A stretch of DNA of 64,000 nt from Planctomycetaceae bacterium (GTDB lineage: Bacteria > Planctomycetota > Planctomycetia > Planctomycetales > Planctomycetaceae), in assembly GCA_020850695.1 (NCBI GenBank), contig JADZEF010000094.1, positions 1 to 64,000 on the forward strand. The letters run 5' to 3'. Position 1 is the stretch's first letter, and each line of letters starts with the position of its first letter. Positions 29,584 to 38,544 of the stretch are shown in pieces. The notes below the pieces were generated by a model. It searched no databases, was not told the origin of the DNA, and worked only from the letters and a program-made list of their open reading frames with translations. The translations under genes and the position numbers were made by a program.

Positions 29584-29745
29584 GCGGCGATTTTTCGTGA
29601 ATCGTTGGAATTCAGACGAGCAGAAGTGCGAAATCCTGGTGGCATGAAGACGGCCAGCGCGTTCTTGAGGACGCGCTGGCCGTTCGTGCTGAAGCGTGAG
29701 TCGGACGCGGCGACCACCGTTGATCACTGCCGACGCCGCGTGGGT

Positions 29746-31083
29746 TCACTTCCTGTTCGTGCCGTCGCCGCCGCCAGCGACCGCCTGCTCATCGTAAAGC
29801 GTGAGATAGACGGTGTCTCCCTTCTCGGCCGGGGTGCGGGGCTTGGGGTTCTGGTCGTAGACGACGAACACCAGCTTGTCGGCCGCGGCGGGCTGACCGC
29901 GGCGGAACTTGACGACGTAACCTTCGGCCTTGAGGGCCGCTTCGGCGTTCTTCCAGTGGAAGCCGACGACTGAGGGAAGCTGACCAGTTCCAGCCGTCCG
30001 GTCAGCTCCCTTCGCCGGAAGCTTTTCGTGCGGGAGCGGGTCGTTCGCCTTTGGCGGATTCATATTGCGAGCGCCCGCGGGGGCCGGAGCGGCGATGCCG
30101 TTGCCGGGTCCTGCCGGAGCGGGGTTGTTGATAACGGGCTTGTAGTCCTTCGGAATTTTCGGCTTGAGCGGGTCCTCACCGATGCCCAACCAGTTCTTGT
30201 AGGGTTTGTTGACGTCGATCTGGCGGAACGTGTAGACGGTTTCGAGGTTGCCCGACGGGTCGATCAGGCGGACCGCTTTCGGCAGGTAACGTTCGGCCGT
30301 CTTGTCGAGGATGATTTCGGCTTCACGATAGTTGTTGAAGTCGGATTGCCATCGCGGAATGGCCTTCAGGCGGACATCCGATGCGGTCTCGCTCATCAGT
30401 GTCAGGGCGAAGCGTTTCTTGGCTTTCTCGGCCGGCATCCCGAAGAGGAAGGGCATCGGCCCTTCCATGATGTTCGCCCCCTGGTGCTGTGGGGGGATCG
30501 GGAAGAGCTCGTAGTTCTTCTCCGTGTCGTTCAGCTGAATGATCTCGCGGCCGGTGCAGACCCAGCGCTGCTGCAGGTCGGGATCAAGCTTGAACGGCTT
30601 GCCATTTTTCTTGTTGACACGCTTTGCGACTTCGCCTTTCGCGATCTTCGTCGGAGTGATGTCGATGCGGCCCTTGTCCGGGGCCTCGTAGAAGAACTTG
30701 CCGTCGGCCCGCTTTTCGGTGTCGAACACGAGGTCGTAGACGAACCGCTGGTGCTCTCCCTGCAGGCGGGTCACCTTCGAGGATGCGCGTTCCCAAGCTT
30801 CGAGCACCGCCTGGAGTTCGGGGGACACCTCCTCGATCTTCATTTCGGCCGGACCGGGCCGGTCGAGCCGCCCGTCTTCCGCGGCGGCGTTCCCGGCCGG
30901 CGTGACCCGTTCCCCGGGTTGACGCCGGGCGGGGGATGCACGGTCAGGAGCGCCGCGTTCGACGGCCCCGCCGGCGTTGGCGCTGCGGGTTCGACTTTCC
31001 TGTGCGGGAAGAATCGACGCGGATTGTGCGAGGACGGGGAAGACCAGAACACCTTTAGCCACGGTGCGAAGCATCCGGCTCAT
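29746..31083 (-). CDS. TIGR03009-type secreted protein with C-terminal PASTA-like domain
   Basis: This 445-residue exported protein has a signal peptide near residues 4-28 (LRTVAKGVLVFPVLAQSAS). A low-complexity region follows. The main domain at about residues 85-300 matches the planctomycete-specific TIGR03009 family, whose fold resembles lipoprotein carriers (VLEAWERASSKVTRLQGEHQ, FDTEKRADGKFFYEAPDKGR, WVCTGREIIQLNDTEKNYEL). The last 70 residues look like a PASTA domain (LPSVVGFHWKNAEAALKAEG ... GDTVYLTLYDE), normally found on cell-wall kinases and penicillin-binding proteins. Role unknown; an envelope lipid- or glycan-binding function is plausible. The start is the ATG at 31083 with AAGGA upstream; an ATG at 31095 is possible. 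Confidence 0.82.
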   Translation of the reverse strand: MSRMLRTVAKGVLVFPVLAQSASILPAQESRTRSANAGGAVERGAPDRASPARRQPGERVTPAGNAAAEDGRLDRPGPAEMKIEEVSPELQAVLEAWERASSKVTRLQGEHQRFVYDLVFDTEKRADGKFFYEAPDKGRIDITPTKIAKGEVAKRVNKKNGKPFKLDPDLQQRWVCTGREIIQLNDTEKNYELFPIPPQHQGANIMEGPMPFLFGMPAEKAKKRFALTLMSETASDVRLKAIPRWQSDFNNYREAEIILDKTAERYLPKAVRLIDPSGNLETVYTFRQIDVNKPYKNWLGIGEDPLKPKIPKDYKPVINNPAPAGPGNGIAAPAPAGARNMNPPKANDPLPHEKLPAKGADRTAGTGQLPSVVGFHWKNAEAALKAEGYVVKFRRGQPAAADKLVFVVYDQNPKPRTPAEKGDTVYLTLYDEQAVAGGGDGTNRK

Positions 31084-31313
31084 AGGCGGCGACATCCTTG
31101 TGCGATACGTCGGTTCCACCGACGGCGAAAGAGAGTCTTTCGCGGCCCGAAGACAGGCTCCGGCCGGGGCCGGAGTGAGTGGGGTCTGTACACGTTCCCC
31201 GAGAGGGGGCGGAATTCTATCAATCGACCTGAAATGGATCTATGCCGGTTTCGACGCTCTAGTATTCGGCCGTAACCCACGACAGATGCGTCGCTTCCGG
31301 CAAGTTTCCGGCG

Positions 31314-34091
31314 TTACTGAGCTTCGGCGGGGAGATCCAGGAGGTAGACCTTGTTGTCGTTCGCCGTGGCGCCGATCGTCTTTCCGTCGGTCAGATAGCC
31401 GGCGCTGTAGACGACGACCGGCAGGTCGTTGGCGTAGACAGCTTTGCCCGACGCGAGGTCCCACACGTTGAGAATGCCCGAGTAGCCCGCACTCAGCAGC
31501 CGGGTCCCCTTAGGGCTGAACTGGACGCGATAGATGTCGTCTTTGTGTCCATCGAGGACCTTCACCGGCTCGGGGGCTCCGATGTTCCAGACGTAGACCT
31601 TGCGGCCGGCGCCGAGACCGACGCCCCCTGCGGCGATCGTCTGTCCATCGGGGCTGACGGCGACGTTATAGACCGCGAACTCGGGTCCGTTGAAGCGGCG
31701 GACTTCGGCCCCCGTCTCGATGTTCAGCAGGCGGACCGTCTTGTCGCCGCCGGCCGTGACGATGTGCTTGCCGTCCGGAGTGAACGCGACGCCGTAGACG
31801 CCCTGCTCCTGGGTCGAGAGGACCTTGGTGGCTTGTCCGGTCGTCGTATCCCAGAGGCGGACGGTTTTGTCGTTGGAGGCCGAGGCGAGCAGCTTGCCGT
31901 CGGGGCTGAAGGCGACGCCGTAGACCTGGGCAGCCAGTCCGGTCAGGTTGTGGGTGAAGGTCGCGGCGGCGACGCCCCACTTCTTGATGCTTCCATCGGC
32001 CGAGGAAGAAAAGAGGGTGCGGTTATCGTTGAGCAGGGCCAGGCCCGTGACGGCGGCCGTGTGACCGGCCATCGCCTGCGCCGGTTCCTGGGTGGGGGGT
32101 TGAGGCGGTTGCGGGTTGAGCGGGGTGGGGTCGTAGCTGCGGATGATGTTGTCTGAACCCGCCGCGACGAGCTTCTTGTTATCGATGGTGGCCGCCACCG
32201 CTTTGACCTCGGAAGGGGTCGAGATGCGATATTGCGGCTGACCATTCTGGAAGTTCCAGACAATGAGGGTCTTGTCGCTGCCGCCCGAGACGAGTTGCTG
32301 GTTGTTCCGCAGAATGGCGACCGACAGCACCGGCCCCTGGTGGCCAGTCGGGCCGGCCAATGCCTTCACAGGAGCTCCGTTCGCGGCGTTCCAAAGCTTC
32401 ACACTGCCATCGGCGCCGGCCGTCGCATGGATGTCGCTTCCCGGCGTGATGGCCAGGTCGTTCACGCGCTTCTCATCGGCGACGTGAATCATCTGCATCG
32501 TCACGACATCGGCCACGGCCTGCATGTCGGCGCCGACCGAGAGGACCGTCTTGTTGTCCGGAGCGAAGGCGGCTCCGTTGACGGCTCCGGTGTGATGGAC
32601 GAAGTGTTGCAGGTGCCGCACCGTGGCGACGTCCCACACCCGCAGCGTTCCGTCTGCACTCGACGAGACGAGCTTCGTCATATCGCGGCTGAAATCGACG
32701 CCGGTCACTTTGTCGGCATGACCGCTGAACGTGGCGACGGCCTTGCCGTCCGCCAGCGTGAAGGTGCGGATCGCCTTGTCATCGCCGCCGAGCGCCACCT
32801 GGGCTCCGTTGGCGCTCAATGCGAGGGACGTCGCGCCGGCGGGGAGGTCGATCTTGCTGACCGCCGCACCGTCCGCGGCGTTCCAGACGCGGAACGACTT
32901 GTCGAGGCTCGCGGTGAGGATCTGAGCTCCATTCGGCGTCCACATCAGGCCGGTGATGCCTCCGGTGTGTCCCGCGAGTGCCCGGACTTCGGTTCCGTCT
33001 GCGACCTTGTAGACCTTGATGACGCCGGTCGCGTCACCGGCCGCGACTTCCTGTCCGTCGGGTTTGACGGCGACGGCGGTCACCGCGCCGGCCTGGGCGG
33101 GGAAGGCCTTGACCAGCGTACCCGCGTTGGCATCGAAGAGCCGCGCGATCTTGTCGGCGCCGCCGGTCGCGACCTGGGCACTGTTGGGGCTGAAGGCGAT
33201 GGCTGTCACGGCTTCGGGATGTCCGTCAAAATTGCGGACCGCTTGCCCGTTGGCGAGATTCCACAGCCGGGCCGTCTTGTCGGCCGAGGCGGTTGCGAAA
33301 AAGGCCCCATTCGGCGCCACGCTCAGCGAATTGATGGGTCCCGTGTGGCCGGGTGAAGGCCGCGGAGGAGTGACCTGCGTGGGCCAGCGCTTCACAATGC
33401 CGTCTGCGCCGGCCGTCAGAAGGAACTGGGCATTCAGGGCATAAACGAGTGCGGTGATCTCTCCAGGATGCGCCCCGATCACTCCCTGCGCCGCTCCATC
33501 CGCCGGATTGAACAACCGCACGACACCCGACGCGTCGGCCGACGCCACCTGGTTCTTGTCGACCCGGATATCGACCCGCACGACGGGAGCGGCATGCCCG
33601 GCGAGGTCGCGGACGACCTTTCCATCGACCGGATTCCAGAGCTTCACGAGCTTGTCGGCGCCGCCGGTGGCGATCAGCGTTCCATCGGCGTTGGCGGCTA
33701 CCGCATTCACCGCTCCCGTATGTCCGGCGAGGCTGGCGAGGGGCGTGTTGACGGGCACGTCCCACAGCTTGATCGTGTTGTCCAGCGAGCCCGAGGCGAT
33801 GCGCGTCCCGTCCCTGGTAAAGGCGACCGTCAGGACGAGGCCGGTGTGCCCGGTCATCGTGCGGATGGGGGTGCGGGTGGCGGCGTCCCAGAGCTTCACG
33901 GTCTTGTCGAAGCTTCCCGTGGCCAGTAGCTTTCCGTCCGGCGAGGCGTCGAACGCATAGACTGGATCGGTATGGCCGACCAACTCCTTCGGCGGCATGG
34001 CCTGCCCCCAGGCCCTTCCGGTGGTCGAAGCCAGCATGAAGGCAAAGCTGACGGACTGCACCGCAACAGCGATTGACCGACGGAAGGACAT
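31314..34091 (-). CDS. Secreted WD40-repeat protein, about 21 repeats
   Basis: This 925-residue exported protein has a signal peptide (SIAVAVQSVSFAFMLASTTG, cut near WGQA). Everything after residue 35 is WD40 repeats. By eye I count 21, from ELVGHTDPVYAFDASPDGK to the final YLTDGKTIGATANDNKVYLL. Most carry the GH...WD pattern, a few are degenerate (repeats 8, 10, 12, 13 and 15). Twenty-one repeats would make three seven-bladed propellers in one chain. There is no enzymatic or membrane domain. It is probably an extracytoplasmic protein-binding scaffold. The start is the ATG at 34091, with GAGGAAG upstream. The MITE-like element begins 113 bp upstream of the start. Confidence 0.9.
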   Translation of the reverse strand: MSFRRSIAVAVQSVSFAFMLASTTGRAWGQAMPPKELVGHTDPVYAFDASPDGKLLATGSFDKTVKLWDAATRTPIRTMTGHTGLVLTVAFTRDGTRIASGSLDNTIKLWDVPVNTPLASLAGHTGAVNAVAANADGTLIATGGADKLVKLWNPVDGKVVRDLAGHAAPVVRVDIRVDKNQVASADASGVVRLFNPADGAAQGVIGAHPGEITALVYALNAQFLLTAGADGIVKRWPTQVTPPRPSPGHTGPINSLSVAPNGAFFATASADKTARLWNLANGQAVRNFDGHPEAVTAIAFSPNSAQVATGGADKIARLFDANAGTLVKAFPAQAGAVTAVAVKPDGQEVAAGDATGVIKVYKVADGTEVRALAGHTGGITGLMWTPNGAQILTASLDKSFRVWNAADGAAVSKIDLPAGATSLALSANGAQVALGGDDKAIRTFTLADGKAVATFSGHADKVTGVDFSRDMTKLVSSSADGTLRVWDVATVRHLQHFVHHTGAVNGAAFAPDNKTVLSVGADMQAVADVVTMQMIHVADEKRVNDLAITPGSDIHATAGADGSVKLWNAANGAPVKALAGPTGHQGPVLSVAILRNNQQLVSGGSDKTLIVWNFQNGQPQYRISTPSEVKAVAATIDNKKLVAAGSDNIIRSYDPTPLNPQPPQPPTQEPAQAMAGHTAAVTGLALLNDNRTLFSSSADGSIKKWGVAAATFTHNLTGLAAQVYGVAFSPDGKLLASASNDKTVRLWDTTTGQATKVLSTQEQGVYGVAFTPDGKHIVTAGGDKTVRLLNIETGAEVRRFNGPEFAVYNVAVSPDGQTIAAGGVGLGAGRKVYVWNIGAPEPVKVLDGHKDDIYRVQFSPKGTRLLSAGYSGILNVWDLASGKAVYANDLPVVVYSAGYLTDGKTIGATANDNKVYLLDLPAEAQ

Positions 34092-34203
34092 GAGCGGCTT
34101 CCTCAGCGGGCGAAGGAGGGACGTGGCGGGATCATCGGGCGGAAACGCCAGTGTCCCGGTGTCGAGGGGCGGCGTCAATCTTCCCCTGCCGCTTCACAGT
34201 CGC

Positions 34204-34565
34204 GGGCGTAGGAGCGGATTTCCGCATTGCATACGTGGTGGAGTTGAGTGACGCCGCGAGCATCACTGCGCCAAAGGCGTTTCGTCAGATAGCCCAGCGT
34301 CGCGAGGCCTGGCGAGCGCACGCTGGGTGGGGCATCGATCTCATCAGGTATCCCAACGGGGTTCCATAACGAGCATCTGGCACGTTCTTATGGAACCCCG
34401 TAGGGGTACCTGAAACCTTCCGGCCATTCCCAGCGTGCGCTCACTCCGTTCGCGACGCTGGGCTATCGGATGGAACGCCTTCGGGCGTACGGAGAATTCA
34501 CGTTCCCCCTCTCGCTTCTCACCGCAGAGACTGGGCAATTCCTGCAACCAGAACTTATTACGCCC
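34204..34565 (-). mobile_element. MITE-like palindromic element, copy B (362 bp, 8-bp target duplication)
   Basis: Reverse-complement copy of the element at 12613-12972. The ends are GGGCGTAG (34204-34211) and TTACGCCC (34558-34565). Flanks are ACAGTCGC (34196-34203) and AGAGTCGC (34566-34573), a target duplication with one mismatch. The nested palindrome spans 34267-34489. It holds no ORF. It lies between the WD40 gene and the TIM-barrel gene at 34597, both on the minus strand, and would transcribe into a strong multi-stem RNA if read through. Confidence 0.82.
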
Positions 34566-34596
34566 AGAGTCGCCCTGTCACACGCGGGGTGATTTC

Positions 34597-35385
34597 TCAT
34601 CCCCCGAGTGCGATTGTCTGGATGTACGAGAGGGCCCGCGCAACGTCTCCTCCCCGGTCGTCCCCCTGCGTGCGGTCGATCGACCACCAGCCGCGATAGG
34701 CCGATTCCTCGGCCAACGCCAGCAGTTCGTCCCAGCGCGTCTCGCCGCGGCCGACGGGGACTTCGATCCCGGCGCCATCGATGTCCTGCAAGGCGTCTCG
34801 AACGGTGAGATGTCCGATGCGATCGTGCAACACGCGAAACGCCGCCTCAGGCTTTTCGCCGCTCAGCAGGAACGGAACGGGATCGAAATTGACGGCAATC
34901 GGTCCGGATGTCACCGCATCCATCAGAGTGCGCAGCGCCGCGCTCGAATCGCGGGAGGGAGTGATCGTGAGCGTGACACCGACGTGATTTCCGTACGCGG
35001 CCAGATCGTTCAGGACTTCGCGGAGCACTCCGTATTCTTTCGCGTTCGCATCCTCAGGGAGACGTCCGACTCTCAGGACGACGACCTTCGAGCGCACCTG
35101 CCAGGCGAACTGCATCACCTGCCGGCAGGCCGCAATGCGGGCCTCGAGCTCATCCTGATCGTAAAAGGCCCTCCGCGTCGGAAAGACCAGCGATGAGACG
35201 CTCAGGCCATGCTCGTCCATTTCGTGCAGAAATTGACGGCGTCCGGTCTCCGAAAACTGGTTCGGCCGGAGTTCGGTTTTCGAATTGAATTGGAGGCCTT
35301 TGGCTCCGAGCGATCCCGCAATCCGCAGCAGTTCGCGGAGGGAGCGGTCGAACGGAGCGGCGGCCAGGGCGAATTTCGGCAACAT
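34597..35385 (-). CDS. Sugar phosphate isomerase/epimerase (xylose-isomerase-like TIM barrel)
   Basis: This 262-residue cytoplasmic TIM barrel starts MLPKFALAAAPFDRSLRELL. It shows the expected strand ends: SLGAKGLQFNSKTELRP, SSLVFPTRRAF, SKVVVLRVGRLPED, VGVTLTITPSRDS, IAVNFDPVPFL (metal-ligand Asp), RIGHLTVRDALQD and GWWSIDRTQGD. The usual EN or EP glutamate after the fifth strand is replaced by TP, so the metal site may be changed. The start is the ATG at 35385; a longer frame begins with a basic, unlikely stretch. The downstream boundary is 31 bp from the mobile element. The substrate is unknown. Confidence 0.78.
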   Translation of the reverse strand: MLPKFALAAAPFDRSLRELLRIAGSLGAKGLQFNSKTELRPNQFSETGRRQFLHEMDEHGLSVSSLVFPTRRAFYDQDELEARIAACRQVMQFAWQVRSKVVVLRVGRLPEDANAKEYGVLREVLNDLAAYGNHVGVTLTITPSRDSSAALRTLMDAVTSGPIAVNFDPVPFLLSGEKPEAAFRVLHDRIGHLTVRDALQDIDGAGIEVPVGRGETRWDELLALAEESAYRGWWSIDRTQGDDRGGDVARALSYIQTIALGG

Positions 35386-35652
35386 AAGGTCGCAGGCGGT
35401 GAACGGAGGACGAAGCAGTTTCGTGTCTGCGGAGACGGGGAAGGCGACCGACTTTCGCGACACGTTCAAGTCGCGGCAAGACCGGCGGCGCCGTCTCATG
35501 ACATTGTTCCATCGTACCGCATTTCACAAGTCGACCGGGTACGATCGGTTTGAGGGGATTGCATGTCGCGCCCTCAAGCGACAGAATTCCCGGTCTGACT
35601 GCCGTCGGCCGCACTGAACCGGGACGCAACTATTTTCGGGACGAGCATCGTC

Positions 35653-36525
35653 ATGGCCACGTCGATTCTGCGGCTCCTGGTCGTTGGACGCGATGGCAGC
35701 GCCACCATCCAGAACATGATGTCGACGCTGCGCACGTTCCTCGCTTCGCAGCCGGCGGTCACGGCGCGTTTCGAAGAACTCGCCGACAATCTCGACCTGC
35801 ACGAAGGAGACCCGGACCTGGTCGTCGTCGTGGGGGGCGACGGAACGATTTTGCGGGCCTGCCGCCAGATGAAGCATTACCAGCGCCCGATCCTCGGCGT
35901 GAACCTGGGACGGCTCGGTTTTCTGGCGGACCTTTCTCCGGATGAATTTCAGGAGCACTTCCCGAAGATTCTGCAGCGCGAGCATTACGTCACCAAGCAC
36001 CTGATGTTCGAGTGCACCATCCAGCGACGAAACGGACACTGCGAAACCCACCTCGGATTGAACGAGGTGACGCTGTCTTCGGCGGTCTGCATGTCGATGT
36101 TCGATGTCAATCTGCGGATCGACGACACCCCCGTGACGACCTATAGCGGGGATGGCGTGATCGTCAGCACGCCGGTCGGGTCGACTGCCCATAGCCTCTC
36201 AGCAGGGGGGCCGATTCTGCGGCAGGATCTGCAGGCGTTCGTCATCACGCCCATTTGCCCGCACACGTTGACCAACCGGCCGCTGGTCGATCGGGCCGAG
36301 TGCGTCTATTCGCTCGAAATTGGCAGAGCGGCTTCCGGGGCCATCGCGGTGATCGATGGGCAGATCCGCGTGGCCGTGGCGGAAGGGGATTTCATCGAGA
36401 TCCGCCGGGCCGAGTGCTCGTTCAAGCTTGCCCGCATTCCCGGGTCGAGCTTCTATGCCACGCTGCATCGGAAGCTGGGCTGGGCCGGACAACCGCGCTA
36501 CCAGCCGACCTGGGTGCCGCACTGA
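35653..36525 (+). CDS. nadK: NAD kinase
   Basis: NAD kinase phosphorylates NAD+ to NADP+ using ATP or polyphosphate and is essential in most bacteria. The protein has 290 residues, the normal length. The signature GGDGTILRA lies at residues 61-69, then NLGRLGFLADL, LNEVTLSSA and the NAD-binding GDGVIVSTPVGSTAHSLSAGG. The C-terminal part has PICPHTL and GQIRVAVAEGDFIEIRRAE. The start is the ATG at 35653. It is monocistronic and converges on the M50 protease gene. Confidence 0.96.
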   Translation: MATSILRLLVVGRDGSATIQNMMSTLRTFLASQPAVTARFEELADNLDLHEGDPDLVVVVGGDGTILRACRQMKHYQRPILGVNLGRLGFLADLSPDEFQEHFPKILQREHYVTKHLMFECTIQRRNGHCETHLGLNEVTLSSAVCMSMFDVNLRIDDTPVTTYSGDGVIVSTPVGSTAHSLSAGGPILRQDLQAFVITPICPHTLTNRPLVDRAECVYSLEIGRAASGAIAVIDGQIRVAVAEGDFIEIRRAECSFKLARIPGSSFYATLHRKLGWAGQPRYQPTWVPH

Positions 36526-36609
36526 AGACGTGAATGTCTCACTGAAATCGGCAGGCCGCACGATCCACCGCGGAAATCCGTCGCAAGCGCCTTCTTGAAG
36601 GCGGAAGCT

Positions 36610-37611
36610 TCAGCTCTCGTCTTTTCCCTTGTCGCGGTAGCGCGTTCCCGCCTGTTGCAGCAATGCCTTCTCGGCCGGCGTGAGCGATTGCACGCCGTGC
36701 TCATGGATTTTGTTGAGCAGCACATCGACCTGCTGCTCGAGCCATTCGGCACGCTCGCGCTCGCGGCGTTCACGTTCGCGCCGACGATTTTCCTTCCAGC
36801 GGGCCAGCCAGCCCTGCCGAGGCGGCGCCTTTTCCTGATGCGTCTTTTCGAGGCTGGTATAGCCCTGCGAGAAGTCGTATCCCATGAACGAGTCGTCGTA
36901 GGAATCTCCGTGACGGTGCTGCCAGAACTCCTGCATCGTCAGCACGATCACCACGGTGCCAAGGAAGACCACCGCCGCGCTGTCGGCCAGCAACCCTGCG
37001 AACACCAGCACCACCGCCGAGAGGAAACCAAACACGAAATACCATTCGGTCCCGAGTTCGTTCCCCCAGAAGTGGTGCGTCAGCGCCTTGACGATTCGGC
37101 CGCCGTCGAGCGGGTACGCGGGAATCATGCTGATCAGGAAGAGTGTCCAGTTGGCGGAAAATCCGAGCAGCATCAGGGCGAAGACCGGATCGTTCGCCAG
37201 GTCCACCGCGGGAATCCTGAGGGGATTGAACAGCACGGCCCCCTGCCCGGACTTGAGCGCTGCGGGGAGCAGCGCCACAAAGATCACCAGGTTGACCAGC
37301 GGTCCGAAGAACGTCGAGACGAGCTGCGAGGTGAGCGTATTGGCGGGCTGAACCATCGCCAGGCCGCCGAGCGGCCACATCAGGATTTCCTCCGCCGAGC
37401 CGCCGGTCGCCCGCGTCCCGATGACGTGCCCGAACTCATGCAGCAGCACGCTCACCAGCACAATCGCCCCATAGGCGAGTCCGACGTCCCAACCCAGCCG
37501 CACGCACCACAGCAGGAATGCCGCAAAGAACCAGACGCTGAGCCGGACCTGGACTCCAATCCACGTCCCGAGCGAAAACGACCAGAAGAGGGGATTGTCT
37601 CGATGATTCAT
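36610..37611 (-). CDS. Site-2-protease-type M50 zinc metalloprotease
   Basis: This 333-residue intramembrane metalloprotease has the zinc motif HEFGH at residues 58-62 inside a TM helix, and the third ligand in IPAYPLDGGRIVKAL near residue 170. Five or six TM helices precede a cytoplasmic C-terminal tail of about 90 residues. The tail has a strongly charged coiled coil (ENRRRERERRERERAEWLEQ) and a terminal KIHEHGVQSLTPAEKALLQQ segment, as in rhomboid/S2P-like proteins with a tail. No PDZ or CBS domain is present. It probably cleaves membrane-bound regulators. The start is the ATG at 37611; a longer in-frame extension is unlikely. Confidence 0.88.
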   Translation of the reverse strand: MNHRDNPLFWSFSLGTWIGVQVRLSVWFFAAFLLWCVRLGWDVGLAYGAIVLVSVLLHEFGHVIGTRATGGSAEEILMWPLGGLAMVQPANTLTSQLVSTFFGPLVNLVIFVALLPAALKSGQGAVLFNPLRIPAVDLANDPVFALMLLGFSANWTLFLISMIPAYPLDGGRIVKALTHHFWGNELGTEWYFVFGFLSAVVLVFAGLLADSAAVVFLGTVVIVLTMQEFWQHRHGDSYDDSFMGYDFSQGYTSLEKTHQEKAPPRQGWLARWKENRRRERERRERERAEWLEQQVDVLLNKIHEHGVQSLTPAEKALLQQAGTRYRDKGKDES

Positions 37612-37752
37612 ACGGCCGACGCGGGTGAGAGCGGCGCAATGGTTGACCAGCGGACGAAATCGCCGCTCAGGGAATCTTAGTGTGCGGCATCCCCCTGTCG
37701 CAATTCGAGTCGTCGCGGGCCGCGCGTCAGGGACAGGCGGCCGCCCCATGTC

Positions 37753-37787
37753 AAAAAAAGCGAGCCCCTTCGTCAGAAGGGGCTCGC
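37753..37787 (-). terminator. Rho-independent terminator of the cytochrome gene
   Basis: Perfect 12-bp stem GCGAGCCCCTTC/GAAGGGGCTCGC with a GTCA loop (37760-37787), followed on the minus strand by seven T. It lies 52 bp past the cytochrome stop. Confidence 0.93.
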
Positions 37788-37839
37788 CTGTTGGTTTCCA
37801 ATTCCGTCATCTCGACGGTGACTTCTGCCGGCCGATCGC

Positions 37840-38193
37840 TCAGCCCTTGCCGGGGAGCTTGCCGTCCTTCAGCAGGTCGCCGAACGTCTTGCCTTCGGTT
37901 CCGCTCTTCTCGCCTTCGATCTTCTTCAGGGCGGCGGTCGCTTCGTCGGCGGAGGCCTTTTCCTTGCCGAGCGCCTTCTTCATCGCGGTGCCGTAGTCGT
38001 TCCACTTCTTATCCGCCGGCTTGCCGATGTGGCACACCGCGCAGTTCGCGTTGTTCTCGATCTTCACGTTCGGGTACGCACCCTTGAACGCGCCGACGTA
38101 CGGCGGGCGGGCGCTGGCGGTGCCGCCGAGAACCGCGACCACCAGGGCGGCGACCGCAAGGCCGCACACCACGCGAGACATCCCCTTCACCAT
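37840..38193 (-). CDS. Small periplasmic c-type cytochrome-like protein
   Basis: This 117-residue exported protein has a signal peptide (RVVCGLAVAALVVAVLGG, cut near ASA-RP). One heme-binding CAVCH motif lies at residues 51-55 in NNANCAVCHIGKPADKKWND. No clear distal methionine ligand was identified; the C-terminus is Lys-rich and helical (ALKKIEGEKSGTEGK). It may be a mono-heme electron carrier or a planctomycete variant with another sixth ligand. The start is the ATG at 38193, with GGGAGAG upstream, and it ends in a strong terminator. Confidence 0.82.
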   Translation of the reverse strand: MVKGMSRVVCGLAVAALVVAVLGGTASARPPYVGAFKGAYPNVKIENNANCAVCHIGKPADKKWNDYGTAMKKALGKEKASADEATAALKKIEGEKSGTEGKTFGDLLKDGKLPGKG

Positions 38194-38544
38194 AGTAACT
38201 CTCCCGTTGGAATTTCTTGGACCATCTGCACGTGGCAGCTACCGCAATCACCTGCCGCTCACAAGCGCGGTGCGCAACAGGCCCCAAGCGGTCTTACCTC
38301 ACTGATGCACCCACAACAGCTAAGACCGCCACGTGCAAAAGTTGGTTTATTAGATCGGCGACCCCCAGAAGTGTCAACCTTGCAGTTTTCCTGTCTTCGC
38401 AATGCTTTACCTCGCTTCGCGCGCGAATTCTACTTGTCACGCGGTTCCAATTGCCGTGCTCGCAAGAGAAGATCGTCGATTCCGCCGCGCGCAAGTTCTC
38501 ATCATCCGGCGACCGCAACCCTTCCCACAAACCGAGAGCTCCCC
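38194..38544. other. Divergent intergenic region, no gene
   Basis: This region lies between the cytochrome gene (minus) and the TPR gene (plus). The stretch near 38330-38400 is AT-richer than its surroundings and suits a promoter. No convincing ORF or repeat was seen. Confidence 0.5.

Noticed and set aside
36588-36603. Terminator between nadK and the M50 gene
   Set aside because: Seven-bp stem with a two-base gap at the loop and no U-tract; not convincing.
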